Assembly (NCBI RefSeq): GCF_021698975.1
Contig: NZ_SSXA01000001.1
Span: forward strand, 92,681-156,680
Direction: 5' to 3'
DNA length: 64,000 nucleotides
Source: Blastococcus sp. KM273128
GTDB lineage: Bacteria > Actinomycetota > Actinomycetes > Mycobacteriales > Geodermatophilaceae
Each line of letters starts with the position of its first letter. Position 1 is the stretch's first letter. Below are positions 47,300-57,522 of the stretch, in pieces. A program made the translations under genes and the position numbers. The notes under the pieces were generated by a model, which was not told the DNA's origin, ran no database searches, and saw only the letters and a program-made list of their open reading frames with translations.

Positions 47300-48541
47300 T
47301 CAGAAGCTGTCGGGACACCAGGGGGTGACCGGCCAGCTGAACGCCGTCGACGCCAGGGTGACCGCCCCCGGGCTCACCTCGGTCACCCGCCCGGCGGCCT
47401 GCAGCGCGGCCAGCGGGACGCCGCCCAGGTAGGCCGCGGACAGCTCCTCGATGCCCAGCACGATGTCGGGGTCGCGGTCGGTGCGCGCGCAGTAGCCGCC
47501 GGCCGGGTGCCCGGAGAGCCGCCAGCGCCCCTCGTTCCACGGGCAGAACGGGTCGCGCACCTCCAGCACCAGGTCGATCGGGGCCGGGTAGCGGCGGGCT
47601 GCCAGGGCGCGGTCGACGTCGACCAGCCGCACCCACAGCCCGTCGACCGGCGTGCTGTGCAGGGCGCGGGCGTCGGTGACCAGCCAGCGCAGCGGGTCCT
47701 CCGTCGAGGCGGCGGGGTACTTCAGCGTGCGCACCAGGTCGACCGACAGCAGCACCTGCCACAGCGCGGCGTAGGCGGGGGTGCCGGTCGCCCGCACCTC
47801 CTGGACGATCACGGTTCCGTCGGGCTCGCCGGTGTCGGTCCACGCGCCCTTCACCCGGTAGGCGGCGTACCCGGAGACCGTGCCGTCGGCCTCCCGGTGC
47901 AGCAGGTACCGCTGGGCCGAGGCGCCCTCGCGGCCGGAGGGGTCGTCGCGCAGCTGCCGGTCCCACCAGCGGTCGTCGCGGACCATGTTGCCGGGCACCC
48001 ACCGGTGCACCGCCCGGTGCACGGCCACGGCGGCCGGGCGGTACTCCTCGGCGGTCACCTGCTCGACCCGGCCGGTGCCGAGGTCGACGTCGGGCCGCAG
48101 CCGGAGTCGCTCGGTGCGGCCGGTGAAGCGGGCCTCCCGGGTCGCCGGCGCGTAGCCGAAGCGGCCGTAGATCGGGTACTCGGCGGCCCACAGCCCCGCC
48201 ACGGGCTCCCGCTGCTGCTCGTGCAGCTCGGTCAGCTGGCGGCGCATGATCGCGGTGAGCACCCCGCGCCGGCGGTGGGTCGGGGCCACGGTCACCCACG
48301 TGACGCCGGCGCAGGGCACCACCGCACCCGGGACGGCGAGGGTGCGGCTGTAGATGCCGGCGGTGGCGACGACGCGGTCGCCCTCCCACATCGACAGCGA
48401 CCGGTCCAGCTCCGCCACCGACGAGGGCCGCTCCGCGAAGGACGCCGGCGCCTCCTCCGCGAACACGTCGTGCATGGCGTGGGCGAAGGCCGGCCACTCG
48501 TCGAGGGTCACCGGGCGCAGGCGGGCGTCGACATCGATCAC
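47300..48541 (-). CDS. eis: Eis-type GNAT N-acetyltransferase
   Basis: 413 residues from GTG at 48541. The central GNAT motif A is VTWVTVAPTHRRRGVLTAIM (acetyl-CoA pyrophosphate loop RRRGVL), followed by a second GNAT-like domain and a C-terminal SCP2-like domain that ends with a free carboxyl group (WCPDSF), as in Eis. Eis proteins acetylate aminoglycosides at several amines and also protein lysines. The symbol reflects family membership; drug activity is not proven. Confidence 0.88.
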   Translation of the reverse strand: MIDVDARLRPVTLDEWPAFAHAMHDVFAEEAPASFAERPSSVAELDRSLSMWEGDRVVATAGIYSRTLAVPGAVVPCAGVTWVTVAPTHRRRGVLTAIMRRQLTELHEQQREPVAGLWAAEYPIYGRFGYAPATREARFTGRTERLRLRPDVDLGTGRVEQVTAEEYRPAAVAVHRAVHRWVPGNMVRDDRWWDRQLRDDPSGREGASAQRYLLHREADGTVSGYAAYRVKGAWTDTGEPDGTVIVQEVRATGTPAYAALWQVLLSVDLVRTLKYPAASTEDPLRWLVTDARALHSTPVDGLWVRLVDVDRALAARRYPAPIDLVLEVRDPFCPWNEGRWRLSGHPAGGYCARTDRDPDIVLGIEELSAAYLGGVPLAALQAAGRVTEVSPGAVTLASTAFSWPVTPWCPDSF

Positions 48542-48622
48542 GCCGACGTGTCTACCGGTCGGGTCCGACGCTCCGCCAACGAGTTCGGGCGCCGGCCGAC
48601 GAGTTCGGCGACCTGCCCCGCG

Positions 48623-49267
48623 TCAGCTGCGCAGGTAGGCGAGCGTCGCCAGCACCCGGCGGTGCTGGTCCTCGTCCTGACCGAGCCCGAGCTTGGCGAA
48701 GATGTGCTGGGTGTGCTTCTCCACCGCCCCGGGCGTGACCACCAGCGCCCGGGCGATCGCGGTGTTCGACCGCCCTTCCGCGATCAGCCCGAGCACCTCG
48801 CGCTCCCGCGGGGTGAGCCGGCGCACCGGGTCGTCGGCCCGGCGGCGCGCGAACAGCTGGGCCACCACCTGCGGGTCCAGGACGGTGCCCCCGCCCCGGA
48901 CGTCCTCCAGCGCGGTGAGGAACGTGTCGACGTCGGCCACCCGGTCCTTGAGCAGGTAACCCACGCCCCCGGCGCCGTCGGCCAGCAGCTCGTCGGCGTA
49001 GGCGACCTCCACGTACTGGGAGAGCACCAGGACGGCGGTGCCCGGTGCGGCGGCCCGCGCCTCGACGGCGGCCCGCAGGCCCTCGTCGGTGTGCGTCGGG
49101 GGCATGCGGACGTCGACGACGGCGACGTCGGGCCGGTGCTCGGTGACCGCCCGCACCAGGGCGGGCCCGTCGGCCACCGCGGCCACGACCTCCGTGTCGG
49201 CCTCCTCCAGCAGCCGGACCAGCCCCTCGCGCAGCAGCACCGAGTCCTCGGCGAGCACTACGCGCAC
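48623..49267 (-). CDS. LuxR-family (NarL-type) response regulator
   Basis: 214 residues from GTG at 49267, overlapping the kinase stop by 10 bases. The receiver domain has the acidic pair E7-D8, phosphoacceptor D52 in VVDVRMPP, and K in YLLKDRV. The DNA-binding domain has LTPREREVLGLIAEGRSNTAIARALVVTPGAVEKHTQHIFAKLGL. It is paired with the histidine kinase upstream. Targets are unknown. Confidence 0.94.
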   Translation of the reverse strand: MRVVLAEDSVLLREGLVRLLEEADTEVVAAVADGPALVRAVTEHRPDVAVVDVRMPPTHTDEGLRAAVEARAAAPGTAVLVLSQYVEVAYADELLADGAGGVGYLLKDRVADVDTFLTALEDVRGGGTVLDPQVVAQLFARRRADDPVRRLTPREREVLGLIAEGRSNTAIARALVVTPGAVEKHTQHIFAKLGLGQDEDQHRRVLATLAYLRS

Positions 49268-50565
49268 GGCAGGTCCCCGGTCAGCCGGGTCGGCCCGCCA
49301 CGGGGGCTGTCGACGACCAGCACGCCGTCGACGGCCTGCAGCCGGTCGGCCAGCCCGGCGAGGCCGTGGCCGGGGGCCGTGACCGCACCGCCGCTGCCGT
49401 CGTCCTCGACGACGACGAGCAGGCGCGTGCCGGTGCAGGTGACCTCCACCCGGCACGCCGTCGCGCCGCTGTGCTTGGCCACGTTGGCCAGGGCCTCGCT
49501 GACCACGAAGTAGGCGGTGTTCTCGGTGACCGGCGCCAGCCGCTCGGTGGGCAGGTCGACGGCGAGGTCGACCGGCACGGGGGAGCGGGCGGCGAGGGCG
49601 GCCAGCGCAGCGGCGAGACCGCGGTCGGCCAGCACCGGCGGGGCGATGCCGCGGGACAGCGCCCGCAGCTCCTCCAGCGTCTCCCGGGCCAGCCCGGCGG
49701 CCTCGCCGAGGGTCTCCCGCGCGGCGCCCGGGTCGCGGTCGAGCTGCCGCTGGGCGCGGGCGAGGTCCATGCCCAGCCGCACCAGCCGCTGCTGCGGACC
49801 GTCGTGGATGTCGCGCTCCAGCCGGCGCAGCGCCACCGCCTCCGCGGCGACCGCCGCGTCCCGGCCGCCGGCGAGCCGGCCGATCTCGGCCTGCGTCGCC
49901 GCCCGGGAGGTGAGCAGCACCCGGCCGAAGCCCGCCTGCAGCAGCGCCACCGCGCGGACGGCGAAGGGCAGGAGCAGGGCGAAGACCAGGCCGATCAGCG
50001 CGTAGAGCGCGATCCTCCGGAACGCGGTGCTCTCGAAGCCCAGCAGCTCGAGCAGGTCGGTGTTCTGCGGGTCGACGGAGGCGTCGGGCAGCGCCCAGTC
50101 CCACGCCCAGTAGGTGAGACCGCCGAGGGCGACCGCCCAGAACGTGACGGTCACCGTGAACGACAGGATCACGAACGGCAGCCGCAGCACGGCGTGCAGC
50201 GCGTCCAGCCAGCTCTGCGGGTCGCGCAGCGGCGTCACCAGGCGGCGGACCGGGCGCCCCTCGGCCCGGCGGTACACGGGCCGGGGCACGGCCTCACCGA
50301 GCACCGCGGGCAGCCACGCCCGCTCGGCGGTGGCGAAGCCGCGGGCGGCCAGCAGGGTGGCGGCCAGCACCGCCACCCCCACCCAGACGACCAGCAGGCC
50401 GGCGCCGGCCGCCAGCCCGGTGACGACGACGACGAAGGCGGCCACGCCGGCGGGGAACCCGGCGAGCGCGTAGCCGGTGTCCACCCCCAGCTGGCGCAGC
50501 CGGTCCGGCCGGCGGGAGGGGAGCGGTCCGCTCGCGGTCGGGAGCACGAGGGTGTCTGCGGTCAT
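49258..50565 (-). CDS. Sensor histidine kinase (NarL/DesK type)
   Basis: 435 residues from ATG at 50565. An N-terminal membrane region has four hydrophobic segments (about residues 30-75 and 130-210). It is followed by the HisKA_3 motif RLERDIHDGPQQRLVRLGMDLARAQ with the phosphorylated H. The ATPase domain shows EALANVAKHSGA (N box), VEDDGSGGA (G1) and GHGLAGLADRLQAVDG (G2). There is no obvious extracellular sensor domain, so the signal is probably sensed in the membrane. Coupled to the response regulator. Confidence 0.93.
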   Translation of the reverse strand: MTADTLVLPTASGPLPSRRPDRLRQLGVDTGYALAGFPAGVAAFVVVVTGLAAGAGLLVVWVGVAVLAATLLAARGFATAERAWLPAVLGEAVPRPVYRRAEGRPVRRLVTPLRDPQSWLDALHAVLRLPFVILSFTVTVTFWAVALGGLTYWAWDWALPDASVDPQNTDLLELLGFESTAFRRIALYALIGLVFALLLPFAVRAVALLQAGFGRVLLTSRAATQAEIGRLAGGRDAAVAAEAVALRRLERDIHDGPQQRLVRLGMDLARAQRQLDRDPGAARETLGEAAGLARETLEELRALSRGIAPPVLADRGLAAALAALAARSPVPVDLAVDLPTERLAPVTENTAYFVVSEALANVAKHSGATACRVEVTCTGTRLLVVVEDDGSGGAVTAPGHGLAGLADRLQAVDGVLVVDSPRGGPTRLTGDLPCA

Positions 50566-50803
50566 GGACCCGAGCCTGCTGCGGACGGGTGCCCGGACCC
50601 ATCCCGCTGGCTGGCCGGTTCGTGGTCGGGACGGCCCGACCGTGCGGCGGTGATCATCTCGCCCGGGATCGTTCCGCCCGGCAGCGGTCGCTGTCCAGTA
50701 CTCCGCTGGCGCGTCCGCCCCGGCTATCGTGGGCAGCCGCTGGCCGCGCCGACGTCGTCGTGCCCCCTGCAGGACGGGCGTGCCCGGTGGACGGAGACTG
50801 CCC

Positions 50804-52519
50804 GTGCGCTCTCGTGCGCTGCCGATCGCCCTGACCGCCGTGCTCTTCACCGGGGCCTGCACCAGCTCCCCGGACGAGGACCAGGATCCCGAGGAGCAGG
50901 CGGCGCAGGTCGTCACCGCGGCGCCCGGGGAGCGGTTGACCCTGGTCGCGGACGAGGACCCCGTCGCCATGGCCGCGAGCGCCAGCCGCACCTTCTTCGA
51001 GGAGGCGGGCGTGGTCGTGCTCGCGGCGGAGGGCGATGCCGAGGGCATGCTCCTCGGCGCCTCCGCCGCTGTCGCGCTCGGCGTCCCGCTGCTGGTCGGG
51101 GCCGACGGGTCGGGGGTCGACGATCCGGTCCTGGCGGAACTGGAGCGGCTGGGCACCACCACGGTGCTCGCCGTGGGCGACGCGGCTCCGGCACCCGCCG
51201 GCGCGTCGTCGTCCGCGTCGTCGTCCGCCTCGGCGACCCCGGCGGAGACCGACGCCGAGGTCATCGGGGTGCCCGCCGACCCGGCCGCCGTGGCGGCCCT
51301 GCTGGACGAGGAGCTCGCCGAGGCGGAGCCGGTCGCCGAGGGTGGCGAGGTCGCCGCCGTGGCGGCGCTGGACCCGGCGGAGCCGGTCGCGCTGCGGCCG
51401 GAGGGCGGCGACGCCGCGGAGTCCTCGACAGAGGCCGGGGAGGCGGACGCCGAGGGCTCGCTGCCCGAGATCGAGGACGCCGAGCCGCTCGAGGGCACGC
51501 TGGTGCTCACCACCGGGACGCCCGACGCGCTGGCCGCCGCGGCCACCGCGCGCGCGGCCGGCGCCCGGGTGCTGGTCACCGGCGGCACCACCGACCCGCG
51601 GGCCTCCGAGGAGCTGGTCAGCACCCTCGCGGAGGAGGACGCCGAGCACGTGGTGGCCCTCGGCGCCGGGTTCGGTGCAGAGGAGGGGCTGGACTGGAAG
51701 CTGGCGACCGCCGCCACCGGGACCCAGCTGCCCGGCGGCGGGCAGGTCCTCTTCCCGGGCCGGATGATGGTGGCGCTCTACGGCCACCCGGAGACCGCCG
51801 CGCTCGGCGTGCTGGGGGAGCAGCCGGTCGAGGCCGCCATCCAGCGGGCCCGCGAGCACGCCGCCGCCTACGAGCCGCTGGTCGACACGACCGTCGTCCC
51901 GACCTTCGAGATCATCGCGACCGTCGCGTCCGCCTCCGCCGGGCCGGACGGCAACTACTCCGCCGAGGGCGACGTGGAGATGCTGCGGCCCTGGGTCGAG
52001 GCGGCCGGGGAGGCCGGGCTGTACGTCATCCTCGACCTGCAGCCGGGCCGCACCGACTTCGTCACCCAGGCGGAGCTGTACCGGCCGCTGCTGGAGCTGC
52101 CCTACGTGGGGCTGGCGCTGGACCCCGAGTGGCGGCTGGGCCCGAACGAGGTGCACCTCGTCCAGATCGGCTCGGTGGAGATCGAGGAGGTCAACCGGGT
52201 GGTCACCTGGCTGGCCGACCTGACACGGGTGAACGAGCTGCCGCAGAAGCTGCTGGTGCTGCACCAGTTCCGGGTCGACATGCTCCCGGGCCTGGACCGG
52301 CTGGACACCTCCCGCGACGAGCTGGCGATCATGGTCCACGCCGACGGCCAGGGTGGTCAGGGCGCCAAGCAGTCCACCTGGCAGGTGCTGCACCGGAACG
52401 CACCGGAAGGGCTGTTCTGGGGCTGGAAGAACTTCTACGACGAGGACATCCCGATGCTGACGCCGGGGCAGACCATCGAGCAGGTCGACCCCCTGCCGGA
52501 GCTGGTCACCTACCAGTAG
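50804..52519 (+). CDS. Exported lipoprotein with a CWB2-like region
   Basis: 571 residues from GTG at 50804 with ACGGAGA at 50791-50797. The signal peptide RSRALPIALTAVLFTGAC ends in a lipobox, with lipid-modified Cys at about residue 19. The first half (VVVLAAEGDAEGMLLGASAAVALGVPLLVG, TTTVLAVGD) looks like cell-wall-binding repeat 2 modules, interrupted by acidic and Ala/Ser-rich linkers. The second half (YVILDLQPGRTDFVTQAELYRPLLELPYVGLALDPEW) has the look of a TIM-barrel hydrolase-like domain. Surface located; no substrate assigned. Confidence 0.75.
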   Translation: MRSRALPIALTAVLFTGACTSSPDEDQDPEEQAAQVVTAAPGERLTLVADEDPVAMAASASRTFFEEAGVVVLAAEGDAEGMLLGASAAVALGVPLLVGADGSGVDDPVLAELERLGTTTVLAVGDAAPAPAGASSSASSSASATPAETDAEVIGVPADPAAVAALLDEELAEAEPVAEGGEVAAVAALDPAEPVALRPEGGDAAESSTEAGEADAEGSLPEIEDAEPLEGTLVLTTGTPDALAAAATARAAGARVLVTGGTTDPRASEELVSTLAEEDAEHVVALGAGFGAEEGLDWKLATAATGTQLPGGGQVLFPGRMMVALYGHPETAALGVLGEQPVEAAIQRAREHAAAYEPLVDTTVVPTFEIIATVASASAGPDGNYSAEGDVEMLRPWVEAAGEAGLYVILDLQPGRTDFVTQAELYRPLLELPYVGLALDPEWRLGPNEVHLVQIGSVEIEEVNRVVTWLADLTRVNELPQKLLVLHQFRVDMLPGLDRLDTSRDELAIMVHADGQGGQGAKQSTWQVLHRNAPEGLFWGWKNFYDEDIPMLTPGQTIEQVDPLPELVTYQ

Positions 52520-52629
52520 CTCTCCCGTCACACATCGTCGTCCGCGCCGTCACCCCGACCCACCTACTCTCGCTCGCGGATCCCCTGCGCACCGTCACGG
52601 GGACCGATCGACCGAGAGGAACGAACCGG

Positions 52630-54417
52630 ATGAGACGGCGGACCACGCTGTCCGTGGCGGCCGCGGCAGCGGCGCTCACCATGGCGCCCCTGAGCCCGGC
52701 TGCGGCCGCGCCGCAGCAGGCGTCGGACGACCTGACGCTGACCATGCTGGCCACGACCGACCTGCACGGCCGCGTGCAGAACTGGGACTACTTCGCCGAC
52801 CGCCCCTACTCGGAGCGGGCCGGCTACGAGACCGGCCTGGCGAAGGTGGCCACGGTCGTCGACTCCGTCCGCGCGGAGCGGGGCGAGGAGAGCGTCCTCG
52901 TGGTCGACAACGGCGACTTCCTGCAGGGGACGCCGCTGACCTACTACTACGCCAAGCAGGAGCCGGTCACCGAGACCCGCGTCGAGCACCCGATGGCGGC
53001 GGCGTACGACGCCATCGGCTACGACGCGCAGGTCGTCGGCAACCACGAGTTCAACTACGGGCTCGACCTGCTGCGGGCCTACGAGAAGGACGTCGACCAC
53101 CCGGTGCTCGGCGCCAACGTGCTGCGCGAGGGCACCCCGCGCCCCTACCTGAAGCCGTACACGATCGAGACGATGCGCGTGCCCGGCCACCGGCCGGTCA
53201 AGGTGGGCATCCTGGGCCTGACCACGCCGGGCTCGGCGATCTGGGACAAGGGCAACGTCGAGGGCCGGGTCACCTTCCAGGACATGGTCGAGGCCGCGGA
53301 GAAGTGGGTCCCGGTCGTCGACCGGAAGGCCGACGTCGTCGTCGTCCTCTCGCACGCGGGGGTCGGCGGGACCTCCTCCTACGGCCCCGAGGTGCCCACG
53401 GAGAACCCGACGGACGTCATCGCCCGCACGGTGCCCGGCATCGACGCGATGGTCGTCGGCCACACCCACCGGAACGCGCCCTCTCACGTCGTCACCAACG
53501 AGGTCACCGGTGAGGAGGTGCTGCTCACCCAGCCCTACCGCTGGGGCGCCACCGTCTCGCAGGTCGACATCGACCTGCAGCAGGTCCGCGGGAGGTGGGA
53601 CGTCGTCGGCACCAGCGCCAGGGCGCTGAGCACCGCCGGCGTCGCGGAGTCGCGGGAGGTGCTCGACGCCACGGCCGAGGCGCACGCGACCACCGTCGAG
53701 TACGTCAACCAGGTGGTGGCGCAGTCGGCGCAGGAGCTCTCGGCGGTCACCAGCCGGTACGAGGACACCGCGATCCTGGACTTCATCCAGGACGTGCAGA
53801 CCGACACCGTCGCCGCCGCCCTGGAGGGCACCGACCGGGCCGACCTGCCGGTGCTCTCGATCGCGGCGCCGTTCAGCCGGGAGGCGGTGTTCCCGGCCGG
53901 GGACGTGACGATCCGCGACATCGCCGGGCTCTACATCTACGACAACACCCTCGAGGCCGTGGAGCTCACCGGCGCCCAGCTGGAGGAGTACCTGGAGTTC
54001 TCCGCCCGGTACTTCCAGCAGGTCCCGGCCACCGGGGACGTCGACGTCGAGGCGATCACCAACGCCCCGACCACCGAGGCGCCGACCGGGACACCGGACT
54101 ACAACTTCGACATCCTCTCCGGTGTCGAGTACGGGATCGACGTGTCCCAGCCGGTGGGCTCGCGCATCGTCGGGCTCTCCTACGAGGGGCAGCCGGTCGC
54201 CGACGACGACCGGTTCGTCGTGGCCGTGAACAACTACCGGCGCAGCGGTGGTGGCGGTTTCCCGCACATCAGCACCGCGCCGGTGGTCTACAACGAGCAG
54301 CTGGAGATCCGCCAGCTGCTCATCGAGCGGGCCCAGGCGGACGGCGTGATCGACCCGGCGGAGTTCTTCGTGGAGAACTGGCAGCTGGTGCGCGGCGACC
54401 AGCCGCTGCTCCCGTGA
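52630..54417 (+). CDS. Secreted bifunctional 5'-nucleotidase / 2',3'-cyclic phosphodiesterase-type metallophosphatase
   Basis: 595 residues from ATG at 52630, with AGAGGAAC upstream. A twin-basic signal peptide ends near AAAAPQQA. The metallophosphoesterase domain shows LATTDLHGRV (D44, H46), VVDNGDFLQG, VVGNHEFNYG and VVGHTHRNAPSH, all metal ligands. The C-terminal 5'-nucleotidase domain has FSREAVFPAGDVTIRDI, DNTLEAVELTG and the substrate-stacking VAVNNYRRSGGGGFP. It scavenges phosphate and nucleosides outside the cell. No cell-wall anchor motif at the C-terminus. Confidence 0.93.
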   Translation: MRRRTTLSVAAAAAALTMAPLSPAAAAPQQASDDLTLTMLATTDLHGRVQNWDYFADRPYSERAGYETGLAKVATVVDSVRAERGEESVLVVDNGDFLQGTPLTYYYAKQEPVTETRVEHPMAAAYDAIGYDAQVVGNHEFNYGLDLLRAYEKDVDHPVLGANVLREGTPRPYLKPYTIETMRVPGHRPVKVGILGLTTPGSAIWDKGNVEGRVTFQDMVEAAEKWVPVVDRKADVVVVLSHAGVGGTSSYGPEVPTENPTDVIARTVPGIDAMVVGHTHRNAPSHVVTNEVTGEEVLLTQPYRWGATVSQVDIDLQQVRGRWDVVGTSARALSTAGVAESREVLDATAEAHATTVEYVNQVVAQSAQELSAVTSRYEDTAILDFIQDVQTDTVAAALEGTDRADLPVLSIAAPFSREAVFPAGDVTIRDIAGLYIYDNTLEAVELTGAQLEEYLEFSARYFQQVPATGDVDVEAITNAPTTEAPTGTPDYNFDILSGVEYGIDVSQPVGSRIVGLSYEGQPVADDDRFVVAVNNYRRSGGGGFPHISTAPVVYNEQLEIRQLLIERAQADGVIDPAEFFVENWQLVRGDQPLLP

Positions 54418-54431
54418 CGCGCTGACACCGA

Positions 54432-54491
54432 CCCACCCGGCCGGGTGGGAACGAGCTGGAGCCCCCGGAGCCGCGACGCCCCGGGGGCTCC
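54432..54491 (+). terminator. Two hairpins after the nucleotidase gene
   Basis: CCCACCCGG/CCGGGTGGG (54432-54449) is an 18-bp perfect palindrome without a loop. GGAGCCCCCGG (54458-54468) pairs perfectly with CCGGGGGCTCC (54481-54491) around 12 bases. The second, followed by CGTTCTGT, is the more likely terminator. Confidence 0.75.
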
Positions 54492-54551
54492 CGTTCTGTC
54501 GGTGGCCTGTGGTGTGCTGACCGCCACATCGATCTCGAGGGGTGGACTCCT

Positions 54552-55532
<981 letters not shown>

Positions 55533-55608
55533 TCCCAGCGCTCCGGGGCGGGGTGGGCGCGGTTCGCACCCGCTTGACCGGGCCGGCGCACCACGCCAGC
55601 CTGTGCGG

Positions 55609-55974
55609 ATGACGGCACTGGTGATGCCCGTGCACGGGCGGTGGGCGTGGGACGCGCGCGGCGAGGGCCGGGCGGTCCGGGTCTCGACGCACGTCGAGGC
55701 GGGGCTGCTCAACCTCAGCCTCTGGCGCGGGGAGACGTGCGTCGGCACGGCGCGGCTGGCGCCCGAGGACGTCGCGCAGCTGGTCGCCGGGCTGACCGAC
55801 GGGCTCGGCGCCCTCGCCGCCCGCCCGCGGGTGCTCGCCCCGGACGCCACCCGGGTGGCCGAGCTGGAGACCCGGCTGGCGCGGCTGGAGCGGGAGCGCA
55901 CGCCGCTGTGGCGCCGGGCGGCCGACGCCGCCGGCGGCTGGGCGGTGCGGAAGGCCGCGCGCCGGCCGCGGTAG
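55609..55974 (+). CDS. Uncharacterised small protein
   Basis: 121 residues from ATG at 55609 (GTG at 55603 also possible). It opens with a beta-rich part (RWAWDARGEGRAVRVSTHVEAGLLNLSLWRGETCVGTARL), then a helix with a heptad-like charge pattern (RVAELETRLARLERERTPLWRRAADAAG) that may be a short coiled coil. Codon usage fits the genome. No family recognised. It lies 76 bases after the sigma factor and may be co-transcribed with it. Confidence 0.65.
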   Translation: MTALVMPVHGRWAWDARGEGRAVRVSTHVEAGLLNLSLWRGETCVGTARLAPEDVAQLVAGLTDGLGALAARPRVLAPDATRVAELETRLARLERERTPLWRRAADAAGGWAVRKAARRPR

Positions 55975-55996
55975 GTTCCGCCGTGCGGCGGCGCGC

Positions 55997-57403
55997 TCAC
56001 CCCGGCCGGACGGGGGGCCGGTCGCCACGGGGTCGTGCGCGCGTTCCCGCGGGAACGCCGGTCCCGCCGCTGCCGGCCCGCCGACGGGAGCCGAGCAGGA
56101 CCCGGGTGAGCACCCGCGGGTGCATCAGCTCCGACGGGCGGGCGAGCATCCCGACGACGCGGATGAAGGCGGCGGCCACGACCGGGTCCCGGTGCGCCAC
56201 CGGCAGCAGGCGCTCCAGGTAGGCGGTGGTGAGCCGCCACGCCGCCGGCCGGGGACCCTCCACGTCCGGGTGGGCGAGGTCGGAGCCCGTGGCCAGGTCC
56301 CACGCGTCCTGCACGGCCCACCGCGCCGCCGCGAGCGTCCGGGCGCCGACGCCGTCCACCCCACCCGCGTCCAGCGCCCGCCCCAGTTCCACCGCCTCGA
56401 CGATCGCCACGGTCATGCCCTGCCCGAAGCGGGGGTCGAAGGAGCAGACCGCGTCACCGGCGACCAGGAACCGTTCGGGCAGGCGCTGCACCTGGTCGTA
56501 CCGGTGCCGCGAGAACGAGGGGAAGGCGGCCCGGGCGGCGTCCCCGATCGGCTCCCCGCCGACGACGATCTCGGCGAGGTCCCCGTTCCAGAGGCTGGTG
56601 GCGTAGTCGGAGAACCCGGCCAGGTCGGCCGGCGGTCGCTCGCCGAGCATGCCGATGAGGGTGACGATCCAGCGCCCGTCCTCGACGGCCAGTGCGGCGG
56701 CGCCCCTGCGTTCGCCGGGAGGCACGTCGACCAGCACGTTGCGCCCGCCGCCGAGCACCGCCGGATCGCGGCGGAACAGGCGCGTCGTGTAGTGCACGTC
56801 CACCTTGAGGCGCTCCTCGGCAGGGGGCGGGTACCCCAGTCCGGCGAGCCAGCGGGGTGACGGTGATCCGCGCCCCGTGGCGTCGACCACCAGGTCGGCA
56901 TCGAGGGTCCGCTCCTCGTGCGGCGGTACCTCGGACCGGAGCCGCACACCCGTGATGCGGCTGCGGGCCGCGTCCGTCGTCAGCTCGCGGGCGGCCCACC
57001 CGTCGAGCACCTCGACGCCGTCGAGGGCACGGATCCGGTCGCGGACGACCCCCTCGATCAGCGCCCGGGTCGCCCCTGTGATGCGGAAGTCCGTGCCGGT
57101 CAGGTCGAGCCGGCCGCCGCCCATGTGGAACCGCCACTCGGGTGACCGGATGACGTGGGCACCGGCGGCCGCCAGGTCGTCGACGATCCCCGGGAGCAGG
57201 TCCTCCAGCCGGGCCAGCCCGCCCGGTACCAGCAGGTGGATGTGCTGCCCCTGGGGCACGCCTCGCCGGTCCTCCCGGCGGTCGGGCAGCAGGTCCCGGT
57301 CGACCAGCGTGACGCGCTGGAAACGGCGGGCCAGCGGTACGGCGTGCACGAGCCCGGCGATGCCGGCACCGAGCACGACGGCGTGTTCTCCGAGACGGGG
57401 CAC
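55997..57403 (-). CDS. FAD-dependent oxidoreductase of the PHBH/halogenase-like fold
   Basis: 468 residues from GTG at 57403, chosen because GGAGG lies five bases upstream; TTG at 57415 would add four residues. VVLGAGIAGLVHAVPLARR binds FAD. DADLVVDATGRGSPSPRWL is the DG-like motif, and VAGDAVCSFDPRFGQGMTVA the second FAD motif. This group oxidises, halogenates or reduces aromatic and polyketide substrates with NADPH. The next gene upstream is a LuxR regulator on the same strand. Basic C-terminal tail, no membrane segments. Substrate unknown. Confidence 0.85.
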   Translation of the reverse strand: MPRLGEHAVVLGAGIAGLVHAVPLARRFQRVTLVDRDLLPDRREDRRGVPQGQHIHLLVPGGLARLEDLLPGIVDDLAAAGAHVIRSPEWRFHMGGGRLDLTGTDFRITGATRALIEGVVRDRIRALDGVEVLDGWAARELTTDAARSRITGVRLRSEVPPHEERTLDADLVVDATGRGSPSPRWLAGLGYPPPAEERLKVDVHYTTRLFRRDPAVLGGGRNVLVDVPPGERRGAAALAVEDGRWIVTLIGMLGERPPADLAGFSDYATSLWNGDLAEIVVGGEPIGDAARAAFPSFSRHRYDQVQRLPERFLVAGDAVCSFDPRFGQGMTVAIVEAVELGRALDAGGVDGVGARTLAAARWAVQDAWDLATGSDLAHPDVEGPRPAAWRLTTAYLERLLPVAHRDPVVAAAFIRVVGMLARPSELMHPRVLTRVLLGSRRRAGSGGTGVPAGTRARPRGDRPPVRPG

Positions 57404-57475
57404 GGTCTCCTCCAACGGCAGCGACTGCGACGTCAGCTCACGCTAGGAACCGGGGGGCTGGCCGGCATCGACCGA

Positions 57476-57516
57476 ACGGTGCATCCTGCCGCCGCGGCAC
57501 TGCACCGTCCGGTGCA
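57476..57516. promoter_or_regulatory. Inverted CGGTGCA motifs, candidate operator
   Basis: TGCACCG-TC-CGGTGCA (57501-57516) is a 16-bp palindrome, and ACGGTGCA (57476-57483) is a further copy facing TGCACCGT (57501-57508). The cluster lies in the 119-bp gap upstream of the FAD oxidoreductase and after the LuxR gene, so it may be that regulator's binding site. Confidence 0.45.
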
Positions 57517-57522
57517 CGCCGG

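Noticed and set aside
49366..52600. Long plus-strand open frame joined upstream of the nucleotidase
   Set aside because: The part before 52630 is antisense to the histidine kinase and out of frame with the lipoprotein. Only the section from the ATG with signal peptide at 52630 is a gene.
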